NCBI GenBank assembly: GCA_020053305.1
Contig: JAGVNJ010000019.1
Span: 1-64,000, forward strand
Origin: Candidatus Edwardsiibacteriota bacterium
GTDB lineage: Bacteria > Edwardsbacteria > AC1 > EtOH8
Direction: 5' to 3'
Length of the DNA: 64,000 bases
Every line of letters begins with the position of its first letter. The stretch's first letter is position 1. Below the pieces are notes generated by a model. It did not search any database and was not told the origin of the DNA. It saw only the letters and a list, made by a program, of their open reading frames with translations. This document shows positions 18,831-28,024 of the stretch, one piece after another. Both the position numbers and the translations under genes were made by a program.

Positions 18831-20096
18831 ATGGCGATCGAAGGCCCTATAAAAGAACTCAGCCTGATGGACCTGTTTCAGCTGCTGGCCATGTCCCGCA
18901 AATCCGGAGTGCTGACCCTGGACTGCACCCGGAACGTGGGCCAGGTGTTCTTCGTCTCCGGCAACATCATTCGCAGCACCCTGCAGCAGGGGCAGGAAAA
19001 ACTGGGGCAGATGATGCTGTCCTCCGGCAAGCTCAGCAAGGACCAGTTAGACATCCTGCTCAAGGAACAGGCCAGCGCCAAGCAAAAAAAGAAGATCGGC
19101 GCCTTGGCGGTGGTGCGCGGCTTCGCCACCAAGAACACGGTGGTGGCCATGCTGAAGACCCAGGTGGAGGAGACGGTCTCCACCATCATGGGCTGGCAGG
19201 AGGGCTATTTCCGGTTCGAGGACATGGAGCTGGTCTCCGACCCCGACCTGGGTTTCCTGCAGATCACCGAGAACGTGATCATGGAGGTCTCCCGGCGGCT
19301 GGACGAATGGTCCAAGATCCAGTCCAAGCTGCCGGACCTGGACATGGTGCTGACTTTGGCGCCGGGCAGCGATCTGACATCGGCCCGGCTGGACCTGAGG
19401 CCGGAGGAGTGGCTGATCCTGGCCAATATCGACGGCCAGAAGACCGCCCGTCAGGTGATAGCCTCGGTGGGGGGGCGCGAATTCGAGATCGCCAAGGTCA
19501 TTTACGGCCTGTGCGCCACCGGCCTGGTGAAGGCTACCGCCCTGAAAGGCCCGCTGTCGCTGGATATCCAGGAACCGGTGATGGATCCGATAAAGGCGGG
19601 CCTGGAGCTGATCAGGAAAGACCAGTTGGAGAAGGCCATCGAGACCTTCTCCGACATCTTGCAGAAAGAGCCGGATTCGCCTCTGGCCCATCTATACCTG
19701 GCCGAGGCCTACTACAAGACCGAGTCCTTCGACGAGGCCATAATGGAGTACAAACTGGCCAGCCAGGGGCGGGACGACAACCCCGAGATCAACTATTGCC
19801 TGGGCTTTGCCTACGCCAAGATCGGGCGGCTGGAACTGGCGGTGGAGAGATGGGAGCGGTTCCTGTCATTTTCGCACCAGGATAAAAGGGCCGGGAAGAT
19901 CCGGGAGCTGGTGGACCTGGCGGTGAGGTGGGCCGAGGGCCTGGAGGAGAAAGCCGACATCGCCGACGGAAAGCAGACCATGGCCGGCTTCGATAAACCG
20001 GCGGAGCCCGCCCCGGAACTAAGCCCCGAGGTGAAAGCCTGGCTGGAGAGGATGAAAAAACTGAAGGAGCGAAGATTGCCGATAGCCGGGGAATAG
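18831..20096 (+). CDS. DUF4388 (PatA-N-like) protein with TPR repeats
   Basis: MAIEGPIKELSLMDLFQLLAMSRKSGVLTL...GQVFFVSGNIIRSTL, TPR-like C-terminus. Confidence 0.82.
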   Translation: MAIEGPIKELSLMDLFQLLAMSRKSGVLTLDCTRNVGQVFFVSGNIIRSTLQQGQEKLGQMMLSSGKLSKDQLDILLKEQASAKQKKKIGALAVVRGFATKNTVVAMLKTQVEETVSTIMGWQEGYFRFEDMELVSDPDLGFLQITENVIMEVSRRLDEWSKIQSKLPDLDMVLTLAPGSDLTSARLDLRPEEWLILANIDGQKTARQVIASVGGREFEIAKVIYGLCATGLVKATALKGPLSLDIQEPVMDPIKAGLELIRKDQLEKAIETFSDILQKEPDSPLAHLYLAEAYYKTESFDEAIMEYKLASQGRDDNPEINYCLGFAYAKIGRLELAVERWERFLSFSHQDKRAGKIRELVDLAVRWAEGLEEKADIADGKQTMAGFDKPAEPAPELSPEVKAWLERMKKLKERRLPIAGE

Positions 20097-20157
20097 GCAT
20101 TGCCGGGACAAGGGTGAAATTAAAGATCAGTGAAAATAAAACAAAAGGGGTAAGAAC

Positions 20158-20523
20158 ATGGATGCTTTGATTAAGTTGATTGGCGGCAATATCAGAAAAA
20201 TACGCAAGGCCCAGGGGCTCACCCAGGAGAAACTGGGCAAGAAGGCCGGTTTTGATTACCGCTATGTCGGCTTCATTGAGCAGGCCCGGGTGAACCCCAC
20301 CATCAAGACCTTGGAGAGGGTGGCTGCCGCGTTGAATTTTTCATTGCTCGATCTGTTTCCCAAAAATTCGGAATTGGAGACCGGCAAAAAGAACACGCCT
20401 TCCAAGGCCGCCGAACGGGAAATAATAATGGCCCACATAATGAAGGATTTGAACAAGGCGGATGAAAAAACGCTTGGGAGCATCAACCGGATAATAAAGA
20501 TCGCGGTGGGGAAGAAAAAATAA
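20158..20523 (+). CDS. XRE-family HTH transcriptional regulator
   Basis: IGGNIRKIRKAQGLTQEKLGKKAGFDYRYVGFIEQARVNPTIKTLERVAAAL. Confidence 0.9.
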   Translation: MDALIKLIGGNIRKIRKAQGLTQEKLGKKAGFDYRYVGFIEQARVNPTIKTLERVAAALNFSLLDLFPKNSELETGKKNTPSKAAEREIIMAHIMKDLNKADEKTLGSINRIIKIAVGKKK

Positions 20524-20602
20524 CCGGGTCCGAGCCTTTGCCTGTTAGCCATAAAACTTGCCAAGTTAGATTTCAAAGCATTTAACATAATTTCGGTGCA
20601 CT

Positions 20603-21616
20603 ATGTTATCAGAAATGCCCTCGGACGGCGTTAAAAAATTCTCGGATCAGGTGGTCGATGATCCCTCGTCGCTGCTGTTCGGCTCACTGGCCGACTTCTA
20701 CCGCGAGAACGGCCTGTACCAGGAGGCCATCAACATCTGCCTGACCGGGCTGGAATCGCATCCCGACAACATCGAGGGCCGATTAGTGCTGGCCCAGTGC
20801 TACAAGGGAATCAACGACATCGAGCAGGCCCGGGCCGAGCTGACCAAGATCCTTTCGGTCCGGCCGGAGAATTCCCTGGCTAAAAAGGTCCTGGCCGAGT
20901 TGGATAGACCAGACCATTCCGAACCGAAATCTCCCGAGATTGCTGCTATTCCAGCCGGGGAAGATTCGACCCCACCCGAAAAGATCGAAATAGAAATCCC
21001 CGGGGCAGAGGAGCCGAGGGCTCCGGAAAACATTTCGGAGGCGGCCATCCCGGCGGAGCCGGCATTGGTTGATCCGGCCGATTTTCACCAGGGAGCCCAG
21101 GCCATGATGGCCCTGGCCGCCGAGGCGACCGAAAAACCCAAGATGGAGTTCGTGCCGCCGGAAACGGCTGCCGAGACTGCTCTGACGGGGATCCCCGCTG
21201 AGCCAACCCCGGGAAAAACCGCTAAGCCTCCGGAGGAGGCCGACCCCAAAACCATGAACGCCTACGGCCGGATTCTCAACGAGATCATCCAGACCCCCCA
21301 GGTCTTTGCCAGCCTGCTGGTGGACGAGTCCGGCTATCCGGTGGCCGGCGCCTTCGCTCCGCAGTCCGCCGGGGTCGACGAGGAATCCTCCGGGGCCCTG
21401 TCATCGCTGGTGTTCTCCACCGCCTCGGAGGCCATGCAGAAGGTGAAGCTGGGCGAGCTGGAGCGGGCGGTGATAGACACCAGGAACGAAAAGATATTCC
21501 TCAGCCGGGTGGGCGGCCAGGTGCTGATGGTGACCGCCGAGAGCTCGGCCAAGACCGGTCTGGTGGCGGTTAACATCAAGCGGGCCATCGAGCGGATAAA
21601 GAACCTGTCAACTTAA
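20603..21616 (+). CDS. TPR protein with C-terminal Roadblock/LC7 domain
   Basis: N-terminal TPR, Pro/Glu-rich linker, C-terminal LC7-like NAYGRILNEIIQTPQVFASLLVDESGYPVAGAF. Confidence 0.75.
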   Translation: MLSEMPSDGVKKFSDQVVDDPSSLLFGSLADFYRENGLYQEAINICLTGLESHPDNIEGRLVLAQCYKGINDIEQARAELTKILSVRPENSLAKKVLAELDRPDHSEPKSPEIAAIPAGEDSTPPEKIEIEIPGAEEPRAPENISEAAIPAEPALVDPADFHQGAQAMMALAAEATEKPKMEFVPPETAAETALTGIPAEPTPGKTAKPPEEADPKTMNAYGRILNEIIQTPQVFASLLVDESGYPVAGAFAPQSAGVDEESSGALSSLVFSTASEAMQKVKLGELERAVIDTRNEKIFLSRVGGQVLMVTAESSAKTGLVAVNIKRAIERIKNLST

Positions 21617-21644
21617 AAAACTTGAGCAGGGTTTTGATCATAAA

Positions 21645-21986
21645 ATGAAGAACATCCTCAACCAGATAAACGACATCCCCGGGGTCAGGGGCAGCCTGGT
21701 GATAGACAAGGAGGGGCTGGTGATCGCCTCCAACATCATGTCCGGCCTGGAGGAGCGGACCATCAGCGCCATGGTGGCCTCCATCTTCAACCAGGTGGTC
21801 AAATCGCTGGCCCGGGGCCAGGAGGAGCAGATCTACGGGGTACAGCTTCTGGCCAGCGAGGGCAACATCATCTTCCTGTGCGCCCAGCACTGCATCCTGA
21901 TCGTGATAACCGAGACCGGATCCAATATCGGCCTGGTGTCCATAAAAATGAAGGCCAGCCTGGAACGCTTGATGGATATGCTATGA
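21645..21986 (+). CDS. Roadblock/LC7 domain protein (MglB-like)
   Basis: NQINDIPGVRGSLVIDKEGLVIASNIMSGLEERTISAMVASIFNQV; 113 aa single domain. Confidence 0.85.
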   Translation: MKNILNQINDIPGVRGSLVIDKEGLVIASNIMSGLEERTISAMVASIFNQVVKSLARGQEEQIYGVQLLASEGNIIFLCAQHCILIVITETGSNIGLVSIKMKASLERLMDML

Positions 21987-22534
21987 CCAATATTCAGTAC
22001 GTCCTGTCGGAGGAGATCAACCAGGCGGTGGAGGTCTCCATGGGCCGCTACCTCAAGGAAAGCCGGGCCAGCTGCGCCCTGCTGCTGGCCAAGAGCGGCC
22101 ACCTGATCAGCCAGGCCGGGTTCACCTCCAATTTCAACGTCCAGTCCATCGCCGCCCTGATCGGCGGGATATTCACCTCCACCCAGGCCCTGGCCAAAAT
22201 AGTGGCCGAGGAAAAGTTCAAGGTGATGTTCCAGGAGGGCAAGACCTGGAACGTGTATTTCTGCCTGATAGCCGACCAGTTCATCCTGGCCACCATCTTC
22301 GACAAATCCACCGTGGTGGGCATGATCCGGCACGCCGCCGGCGAGGCCGAGCGGGAGCTGTCCCCGGTGCTGGCCAGGGCCGTCGTGTCCGATACCGATC
22401 AGGCGGCCCGGGATCTTTCGGAAAAAATGGACCGGCAGCCCTCAGCCGCCCCCGGCGAGTCGGGACCCCAGGAGGAGGCCCTGCCCGATTTCAACCAGGC
22501 GGTGGAGGATGCCCTGTCCAAACTGTTCTCGTAA
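21983..22534 (+). CDS. Roadblock/LC7-like protein with acidic C-terminal tail
   Basis: ATGA overlap with upstream gene; SCALLLAKSGHLISQAGFTSNFNVQSIAALIGGIFTSTQALA. Confidence 0.7.
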   Translation: MTNIQYVLSEEINQAVEVSMGRYLKESRASCALLLAKSGHLISQAGFTSNFNVQSIAALIGGIFTSTQALAKIVAEEKFKVMFQEGKTWNVYFCLIADQFILATIFDKSTVVGMIRHAAGEAERELSPVLARAVVSDTDQAARDLSEKMDRQPSAAPGESGPQEEALPDFNQAVEDALSKLFS

Positions 22535-22543
22535 TACGGGGCT

Positions 22544-22668
22544 GTTAACCGCGGAGAATTTTGGGAAACCAACCGCTAAAACCACGGAATCTCGGGAAAC
22601 ACCAAAAGAAACCTATCCCGGTCTTTTCCGTGATTGTCATTCCAGACCCCGGTGTTCTGCGGTAAAAT
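22544..22668. repeat. intergenic element with imperfect terminal inverted repeats
   Basis: Starts TTAACCGCGGAGAA, ends GGTGTTCTGCGGTAAAA. Confidence 0.4.
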
Positions 22669-22716
22669 CCTTTGCCCAAGATAGAGAAAATAAACAAGAA
22701 ATATTATTTATCTTAA

Positions 22717-23310
22717 ATGTCGTTAATCAACTATTCATCAAAAGAGATCACCTGCAAGATCGTCTATTACGGTCCGGGCCGCTGCGGCAAGACCACCAAT
22801 CTGCAGTACATCTACAGCAAGATCCCGGATATCAAGCGCAGCTCCATGGTCAGCCTGGCCACCGAGAAGGACCGGACGCTGTTCTTCGACTTTCTGCCCC
22901 TGGAGCTGGGTGATATCGCCGGGTACAAGACCCGGGTCCAGCTGTATACCGTTCCCGGCCAGGTGTTCTACAATTCCACCCGGAAGCTGGTGTTGCAGGG
23001 GGCCGATGGGATAGTGTTCGTGGCCGACTCCCAGGTGGACCTGTGGCAGGAGAACACGGAGAGCCTGGCCAATCTGCGGGACAACCTGGGCATCCTGGGA
23101 ATGGACATCAACAAGGTGCCGCTGGTCATGCAGTACAATAAAAGGGACATGCCCAACATCGTCCCGGTGGCAGAAATGGATCACGCCCTGAACCTAAGAA
23201 AGGCGCCCCATTACGAAGCGGTGGCCACCACCGGGGCCGGGGTGTTCGACACCCTCAAGGCCGTCTCCGCCCTGGTACTGCAGTCGCTCAGCGCCAAATA
23301 CCGAAGATGA
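22717..23310 (+). CDS. mglA: MglA-type small Ras-like GTPase
   Basis: KIVYYGPGRCGKTTNLQYIY, DRTLFFDFLPLELG, LYTVPGQVFYNSTRKLVLQGADGIVFVADSQ, MQYNKRD. Confidence 0.95.
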   Translation: MSLINYSSKEITCKIVYYGPGRCGKTTNLQYIYSKIPDIKRSSMVSLATEKDRTLFFDFLPLELGDIAGYKTRVQLYTVPGQVFYNSTRKLVLQGADGIVFVADSQVDLWQENTESLANLRDNLGILGMDINKVPLVMQYNKRDMPNIVPVAEMDHALNLRKAPHYEAVATTGAGVFDTLKAVSALVLQSLSAKYRR

Positions 23311-23323
23311 ATAAGGAAGCCCA

Positions 23324-24685
23324 ATGACCGAAGGGACGCCCCACATATTAAAGAGCGTTTATCAGTTCGATAATTTCGTCACCGGGCCCAGCAACCGGCT
23401 GGCCTTTGCCGCCGCCCGCAAGGTGGCCGAGAATCCCGGCAACGTATATAATCCCCTGCTGATCCACGGCGGTGTGGGGCTGGGCAAGACCCATCTGATG
23501 CAGGCCATCGGCAATGCGGTGGCCCTGGCCCAGCCCGGCTGGAACCTGGTTTTTTTGAACGGCAGCCAGATGTCGCTGGAGGACCTGATCGCCGCCGAGA
23601 AATCGGATCTGCTGCTTTTTGACGACCTTCACCTGGGGCTGGCGGACCGAAAGATGCAGATCCGCCTGCTTCCCCTGTTCGACCGGATGGTGGGCTCCGG
23701 CCGCCAGATAATAGCCACCACCGATATCACGCCCCAGAAGATAGAGAGCATCGATGAGAAGCTGCTGTCCCGCCTGTTGGGCGGCCTGATCATCGGGCTG
23801 AAGGAAGTGGACGTCAACGAGAAGAGCCTGATCATCTCCCGCAAGAGCCGCGATCGGGGCGTGGTTCTGTCGGACGAGATCGCCCTGATCATAGCCTCCC
23901 GGGTTCCCTCCAACATCAGGGAGCTGGAGGGGGCCCTGAACAAGGTGCTGTTGTATGCCTCGCTGTCCGAGGAGTCGCTGACCAAGGCGGTGGTGGACGA
24001 GGCCCTGCCCCCGCTGCAAGCACCGGCCGCTCCGGTGGAGCCGGCGGCCCCGGCAGTTTCGGATGAGCCGGCCGACGACGGCCCGGTCGGCGAGTTCGGA
24101 GATTTCATCTCCGGCCTGGATCACAAGGTCACCGCCCTGATCGACGAGCAGCAGAACGCCGACCAGCTGCGCCAGGGGTACAAGGAGAGGCTGTTCATCT
24201 GGAAAATGAAAGGCTTCAACACTTTCAACATCGAGAGGATCCTGGAGCAGGACATATCCATCGTCACCGAGGCCTACCAGGAGTTTACCCGCAATATCGA
24301 AAAACTGATATCGCTGCAGAAGGAATTCGGGCCGCTGTCGGCCAAGGCCACCCCGGAGCAGATGGAGAAGATCGAGGGCCTGATGTTCGATCCCGACAAG
24401 GCCGACGATCTGGAGATGGCGATAAGGTCTATGGCCCAGAGATCAAGCGCCAAGCCGACTGCTCCGGAGGCCGCTCCGGCCGCCAAAAAACCGGAGCCGC
24501 TTCCCCAAGCCGCCCCGCTCCAGCCGACTTCACCGGACGGGGAGAAGCCGGGTCTCACCAAGGTCGCCTCCCTAAGCCAGGAGGATGAGGGGGAGCGGGG
24601 GAAATCCCAGCCGGCTCCGGCCCACCTAGGGATCATTATAGAGAGCTGGCCGTTTGTGGTGGACCGGCTGATGGAAGATGTTTAG
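23324..24685 (+). CDS. DnaA-like AAA+ ATPase lacking the DnaA domain IV DNA-binding motif, with C-terminal helical and Pro-rich extension
   Basis: YQFDNFVTGPSNRLAFAAARKVAENPG, GGVGLGKTHLMQAIGN, LLLFDDLHL, VPSNIRELEGALNKVLLYASL; no domain IV signature seen. Confidence 0.88.
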   Translation: MTEGTPHILKSVYQFDNFVTGPSNRLAFAAARKVAENPGNVYNPLLIHGGVGLGKTHLMQAIGNAVALAQPGWNLVFLNGSQMSLEDLIAAEKSDLLLFDDLHLGLADRKMQIRLLPLFDRMVGSGRQIIATTDITPQKIESIDEKLLSRLLGGLIIGLKEVDVNEKSLIISRKSRDRGVVLSDEIALIIASRVPSNIRELEGALNKVLLYASLSEESLTKAVVDEALPPLQAPAAPVEPAAPAVSDEPADDGPVGEFGDFISGLDHKVTALIDEQQNADQLRQGYKERLFIWKMKGFNTFNIERILEQDISIVTEAYQEFTRNIEKLISLQKEFGPLSAKATPEQMEKIEGLMFDPDKADDLEMAIRSMAQRSSAKPTAPEAAPAAKKPEPLPQAAPLQPTSPDGEKPGLTKVASLSQEDEGERGKSQPAPAHLGIIIESWPFVVDRLMEDV

Positions 24686-24723
24686 CAAATGAATACTGCA
24701 TTCCACAGAAAGCGTCGTAATCT

Positions 24724-26343
24724 ATGGCCATAAAAGGGTCATTCAAAGAAGTAAACCTGCCCGACGTCCTGCAGTTGCTGGCGGTGGGGCGCAAGACCGG
24801 CTGCCTTAAGGTCACCGACGGCAGCAATTTCGGCAGCGTCTTTTTCAACCAGGGCAAGATCTGTTATGCCAACCTGCTGAACCGGCCGGACCGTCTGGGC
24901 GACAGGCTTTTTTCCCGGGGTCTGATAACCTCCCGGGACCTGCAGGATGCTTTGGCCCTGCAGCAGCAGGAGGGGGGAACCCGGCGGCTGGGAATTCTTC
25001 TTTTGGAGACCGGCCTGGTCAAACAGGCGGACATCGAGGCCGATGTCTCGGGCCAGATCGAGGACACCATCTTCTACCTGCTACGGTGGGTGGACGGAGA
25101 GTTCTTCTTCGAGCCGGATTCACTGCCCGAGGGCGAGACCATCCTGGTCTCCCTGGACGCCATGAACCTGCTGTTGGAGGAGGCCAGGCGGGTCGACGAA
25201 TGGCGGACCCTGGAGAAGAAGCTGCCCACCCCCCAGACGGTGCTGGAGCGGGTGATGATGGACCTGGCCAAACAGGAGGAGCTGAATCTCAACAGCGAGG
25301 AGAAGCAGATCCTGTCGTTGATAGACGGATACCGCTCCCTGGCCGAGATCATGGAGACATCGGCCTTGGGAGAGTTCCTGACCTCCAAGATAGTCTACGG
25401 GCTGCTGCTGGCCGGGCTGGCCAAGCGGGGCTCCGAGAAAAGCAAGCAGGCCGCCGCCTGGAACCTTAATATCATCGACGACCACGGCAACCTGGGAATG
25501 GCCTTCTACCGCACCCAGATGTACGACGAGGCCACCAGGGAATACCGCCGAATCATCGAGATCAGGCCGGACCATTACGAGGCCCGGTTCTACCTGGGGC
25601 TGATCCATTTCCGGAAAGGCGAGTACGCCGAAGCGGCCACCGAATTCCTGGAGGCCATAGCGGTGGAGCCCAAAAAAGCCGCGGCCTACAATAACCTGGG
25701 CCTGAGCCTGGAGCTGATGGGGGAGCGGGAGGATGCCGCCAGGCAGTACCGCCGGGCCGTCGAGCTTTCGCCCGAGAAGGCGATGCCCCGGGCCAACCTG
25801 GCCTGCCTGTTCTGCGGGGACGGTGAAAATGACTCCGCCCGGGAACAGTTGAACCGGATCGACCCGGCGGCCGACCAGCCCCTGCTGGCAACTTTCCTGG
25901 CGGGTTTGATAGCCCTGAGGAGCCGCGACCCCGAACAGGCCAACAAGCTGTGGAGTTCCATTGAAAACAACAATAAGCACAATTACGTCCTGCAGAACAA
26001 CCTGGGCGCCCTGATGCAGGCCAAGGGGCAGGACGAAGAGGCCGAGAGGTACTACAGCGCGGCGCTGAAGGCCCGGCCCGATGACCGGATCATATTGCGC
26101 AATCTGCTGGAGCTGTATTATAAGAACGGCATGATAGCTCAGTCCGTTGAAACCCTCAACCGGATGGCCGAACTCGAGATCATGGATCCCCAGGATATGG
26201 CCCGGCTGGGAAACCTCTACCTTAAGCAGGGCCAGAAGGAGCTGGCCGCCCAGTGGTGGAGGAAGACCCTGAAGGCCGACCCCGAGAACCAGATGGTGAA
26301 GCGAAACCTGGCCCTGATGGACAAGAATGCTTTCGCCAAGTAA
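24724..26343 (+). CDS. DUF4388 (PatA-N-like) + TPR protein
   Basis: MAIKGSFKEVNLPDVLQLLAVGRKTGCLKVTDGSNFGSVFFNQGKICYANL; C-terminal TPRs. Confidence 0.85.
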   Translation: MAIKGSFKEVNLPDVLQLLAVGRKTGCLKVTDGSNFGSVFFNQGKICYANLLNRPDRLGDRLFSRGLITSRDLQDALALQQQEGGTRRLGILLLETGLVKQADIEADVSGQIEDTIFYLLRWVDGEFFFEPDSLPEGETILVSLDAMNLLLEEARRVDEWRTLEKKLPTPQTVLERVMMDLAKQEELNLNSEEKQILSLIDGYRSLAEIMETSALGEFLTSKIVYGLLLAGLAKRGSEKSKQAAAWNLNIIDDHGNLGMAFYRTQMYDEATREYRRIIEIRPDHYEARFYLGLIHFRKGEYAEAATEFLEAIAVEPKKAAAYNNLGLSLELMGEREDAARQYRRAVELSPEKAMPRANLACLFCGDGENDSAREQLNRIDPAADQPLLATFLAGLIALRSRDPEQANKLWSSIENNNKHNYVLQNNLGALMQAKGQDEEAERYYSAALKARPDDRIILRNLLELYYKNGMIAQSVETLNRMAELEIMDPQDMARLGNLYLKQGQKELAAQWWRKTLKADPENQMVKRNLALMDKNAFAK

Positions 26344-27148
26344 TATCACCGATCCGGAGCTGCTGGCTCTGGCCAGTAAAATACTGGCCGACAGCGGGTT
26401 CGATATCCGGCAGTACAAGGAGCGGCCCCTCAAAAGAAGGCTGGCGGTCAGGATGAGGTCCTGCCAGGTGAACAGCTATGAGGAATACCAGCAGAAACTG
26501 AAGGATGACCCCGGGGAATACGCCAAACTGCTGGATACCCTGACCATCAACGTGACCAAATTCTATCGCAATGCCGAGACCTATCTGACGGTCTTTGACA
26601 GGGTCCTGCCGATAATCCTGAATGAGAGCACCACCCGCCCGGTCCAGATCTGGAGCGCGGGATGTTCCTCCGGCGAGGAGCCCTATTCGCTGGCCATCAT
26701 GTGGAAGGAATTCTCGGAATCCCGGGGCCTGATAAAAGAATGCAACATCTACGCCACCGACATAGACCTCCGGATACTGGAGAAGGCCCAGGCCGGGGTC
26801 TATCCCCGGTCCAGCATGGATGAGATCCCCCGGAATCTGATAGAAAAATATTTCGAGGCCCGGAACGACAAGTATCATATCTCCCCCCGGATAAAGGATA
26901 TGGTGCAGTTTGAAAAGCTGGATCTTTTCTCCCGGTATCCCTTCCGTGAAGTGGACCTGATATTCTGCCGTAACGTGTTGATATATTTTTCCCGGCAGAC
27001 CCAGGAGGATATCTTCTATAAGTTCGCCCAGGCCCTGCGGGCCGGCGGTTTTCTGGTGCTGGGCAAGGTGGAGAATATGTTCGGACAGATGAAGGACACC
27101 TTCGTATCGTTCGACGTCAAAGAAAGAATCTACCGGGCCGTAAAATAA
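26327..27148 (+). CDS. cheR: CheR chemoreceptor methyltransferase
   Basis: TKFYRNAETY, IWSAGCSSGEEPYSLAI, DLIFCRNVLIYF; overlaps upstream ORF by 17 bp. Confidence 0.95.
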   Translation: MLSPSNITDPELLALASKILADSGFDIRQYKERPLKRRLAVRMRSCQVNSYEEYQQKLKDDPGEYAKLLDTLTINVTKFYRNAETYLTVFDRVLPIILNESTTRPVQIWSAGCSSGEEPYSLAIMWKEFSESRGLIKECNIYATDIDLRILEKAQAGVYPRSSMDEIPRNLIEKYFEARNDKYHISPRIKDMVQFEKLDLFSRYPFREVDLIFCRNVLIYFSRQTQEDIFYKFAQALRAGGFLVLGKVENMFGQMKDTFVSFDVKERIYRAVK

Positions 27149-27223
27149 TTTTCTTATTTACTGATAGGTGCGGATAATAATAGACGCACCATTATCAGCG
27201 ATAAATGTTTGATAGGGTGTTTG

Positions 27224-27375
27224 TGTCATTCCCGCCCCGCATCAAGTGCGGGATAAACTCCGGTGGGAATCCATAGATAACCTCTGGATACCTGCTGGAA
27301 GCCTGCCCTGTGTAAGGCATGCAAGCCCTGCTGGCTCAGGGTTTATGCTGAATGCAATGAAGTGCAGGTATGACA
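27224..27375. repeat. about 152-bp intergenic element with imperfect terminal inverted repeats
   Basis: TGTCATTCCCGC at 27224-27235 versus reverse complement of GCAGGTATGACA at 27364-27375 (10/12 match). Confidence 0.5.
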
Positions 27376-27453
27376 TCATGAACCAATGTAATACGTTAGT
27401 TAAAAGAAATGTTCACTAATATGTGCTCCGAGCAATATGAAAAGGGGTGAAGT

Positions 27454-27948
27454 TTGTCCGACCAGTTGATAGTGAAAATCGCCGATTTCAAAGTAGCCCA
27501 GAGTCCGGCTATAATAACCACCCACGGACTGGGCTCCTGTCTGGCCATTACCATCTACGACCCCCAGATGAAGATCGGCGGCCTGGCCCATGTGATGCTT
27601 CCCGAGCCCGATCTGGCCCGCAACCAGAGCAACCCGGCCAAGTTCGTCACCACCGCCCTCAAGGAGCTGATCCTGTCCCTAGAGGGGATGGGCTGCTCAA
27701 GGATACGAATGGTCAGCAAATTAGTGGGCGGGGCCAATATGTTCTCCAAATTGCTCAATTCGGGGAAGACCAGCTACAGCAACATCGGGCAGAGGAACAC
27801 CCAGCAGGCCAAGCAGGAGCTGAACAATTACGGGATCCCCATTGTGGCCGAGGACACCGGGGCCGACTACGGCCGGTCGGTGGAGTTTTTGACCTCCTCC
27901 GGGACGGTGATCGTCCACTCCTTCCGGGCCGGGTTGAAAGAGCTGTGA
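27454..27948 (+). CDS. cheD: CheD chemoreceptor glutamine deamidase
   Basis: TTG start; THGLGSCLAITIYDPQMKIGGLAHVMLP, VGGANMF. Confidence 0.93.
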   Translation: MSDQLIVKIADFKVAQSPAIITTHGLGSCLAITIYDPQMKIGGLAHVMLPEPDLARNQSNPAKFVTTALKELILSLEGMGCSRIRMVSKLVGGANMFSKLLNSGKTSYSNIGQRNTQQAKQELNNYGIPIVAEDTGADYGRSVEFLTSSGTVIVHSFRAGLKEL

Positions 27949-28024
27949 GATGGCTTTCAAACTGTCTGCATCTATAATAGCAATATAGTAATAAAGATTT
28001 CAAGTAAAACGGATAGTTTATCGT

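Noticed and set aside
18806-19885. 359-aa + strand ORF overlapping the first DUF4388 gene
   Set aside because: Out of frame with DUF4388 coding sequence and Gly/Arg-rich.
23324-24685. Interpretation as the replication initiator dnaA and origin of replication
   Set aside because: No DnaA domain IV motif, no visible cluster of TTATCCACA boxes, no dnaN/recF/gyrB neighbours.
25120-26433. 437-aa minus-strand ORF
   Set aside because: Antisense shadow of the DUF4388-TPR gene; no recognisable domain.
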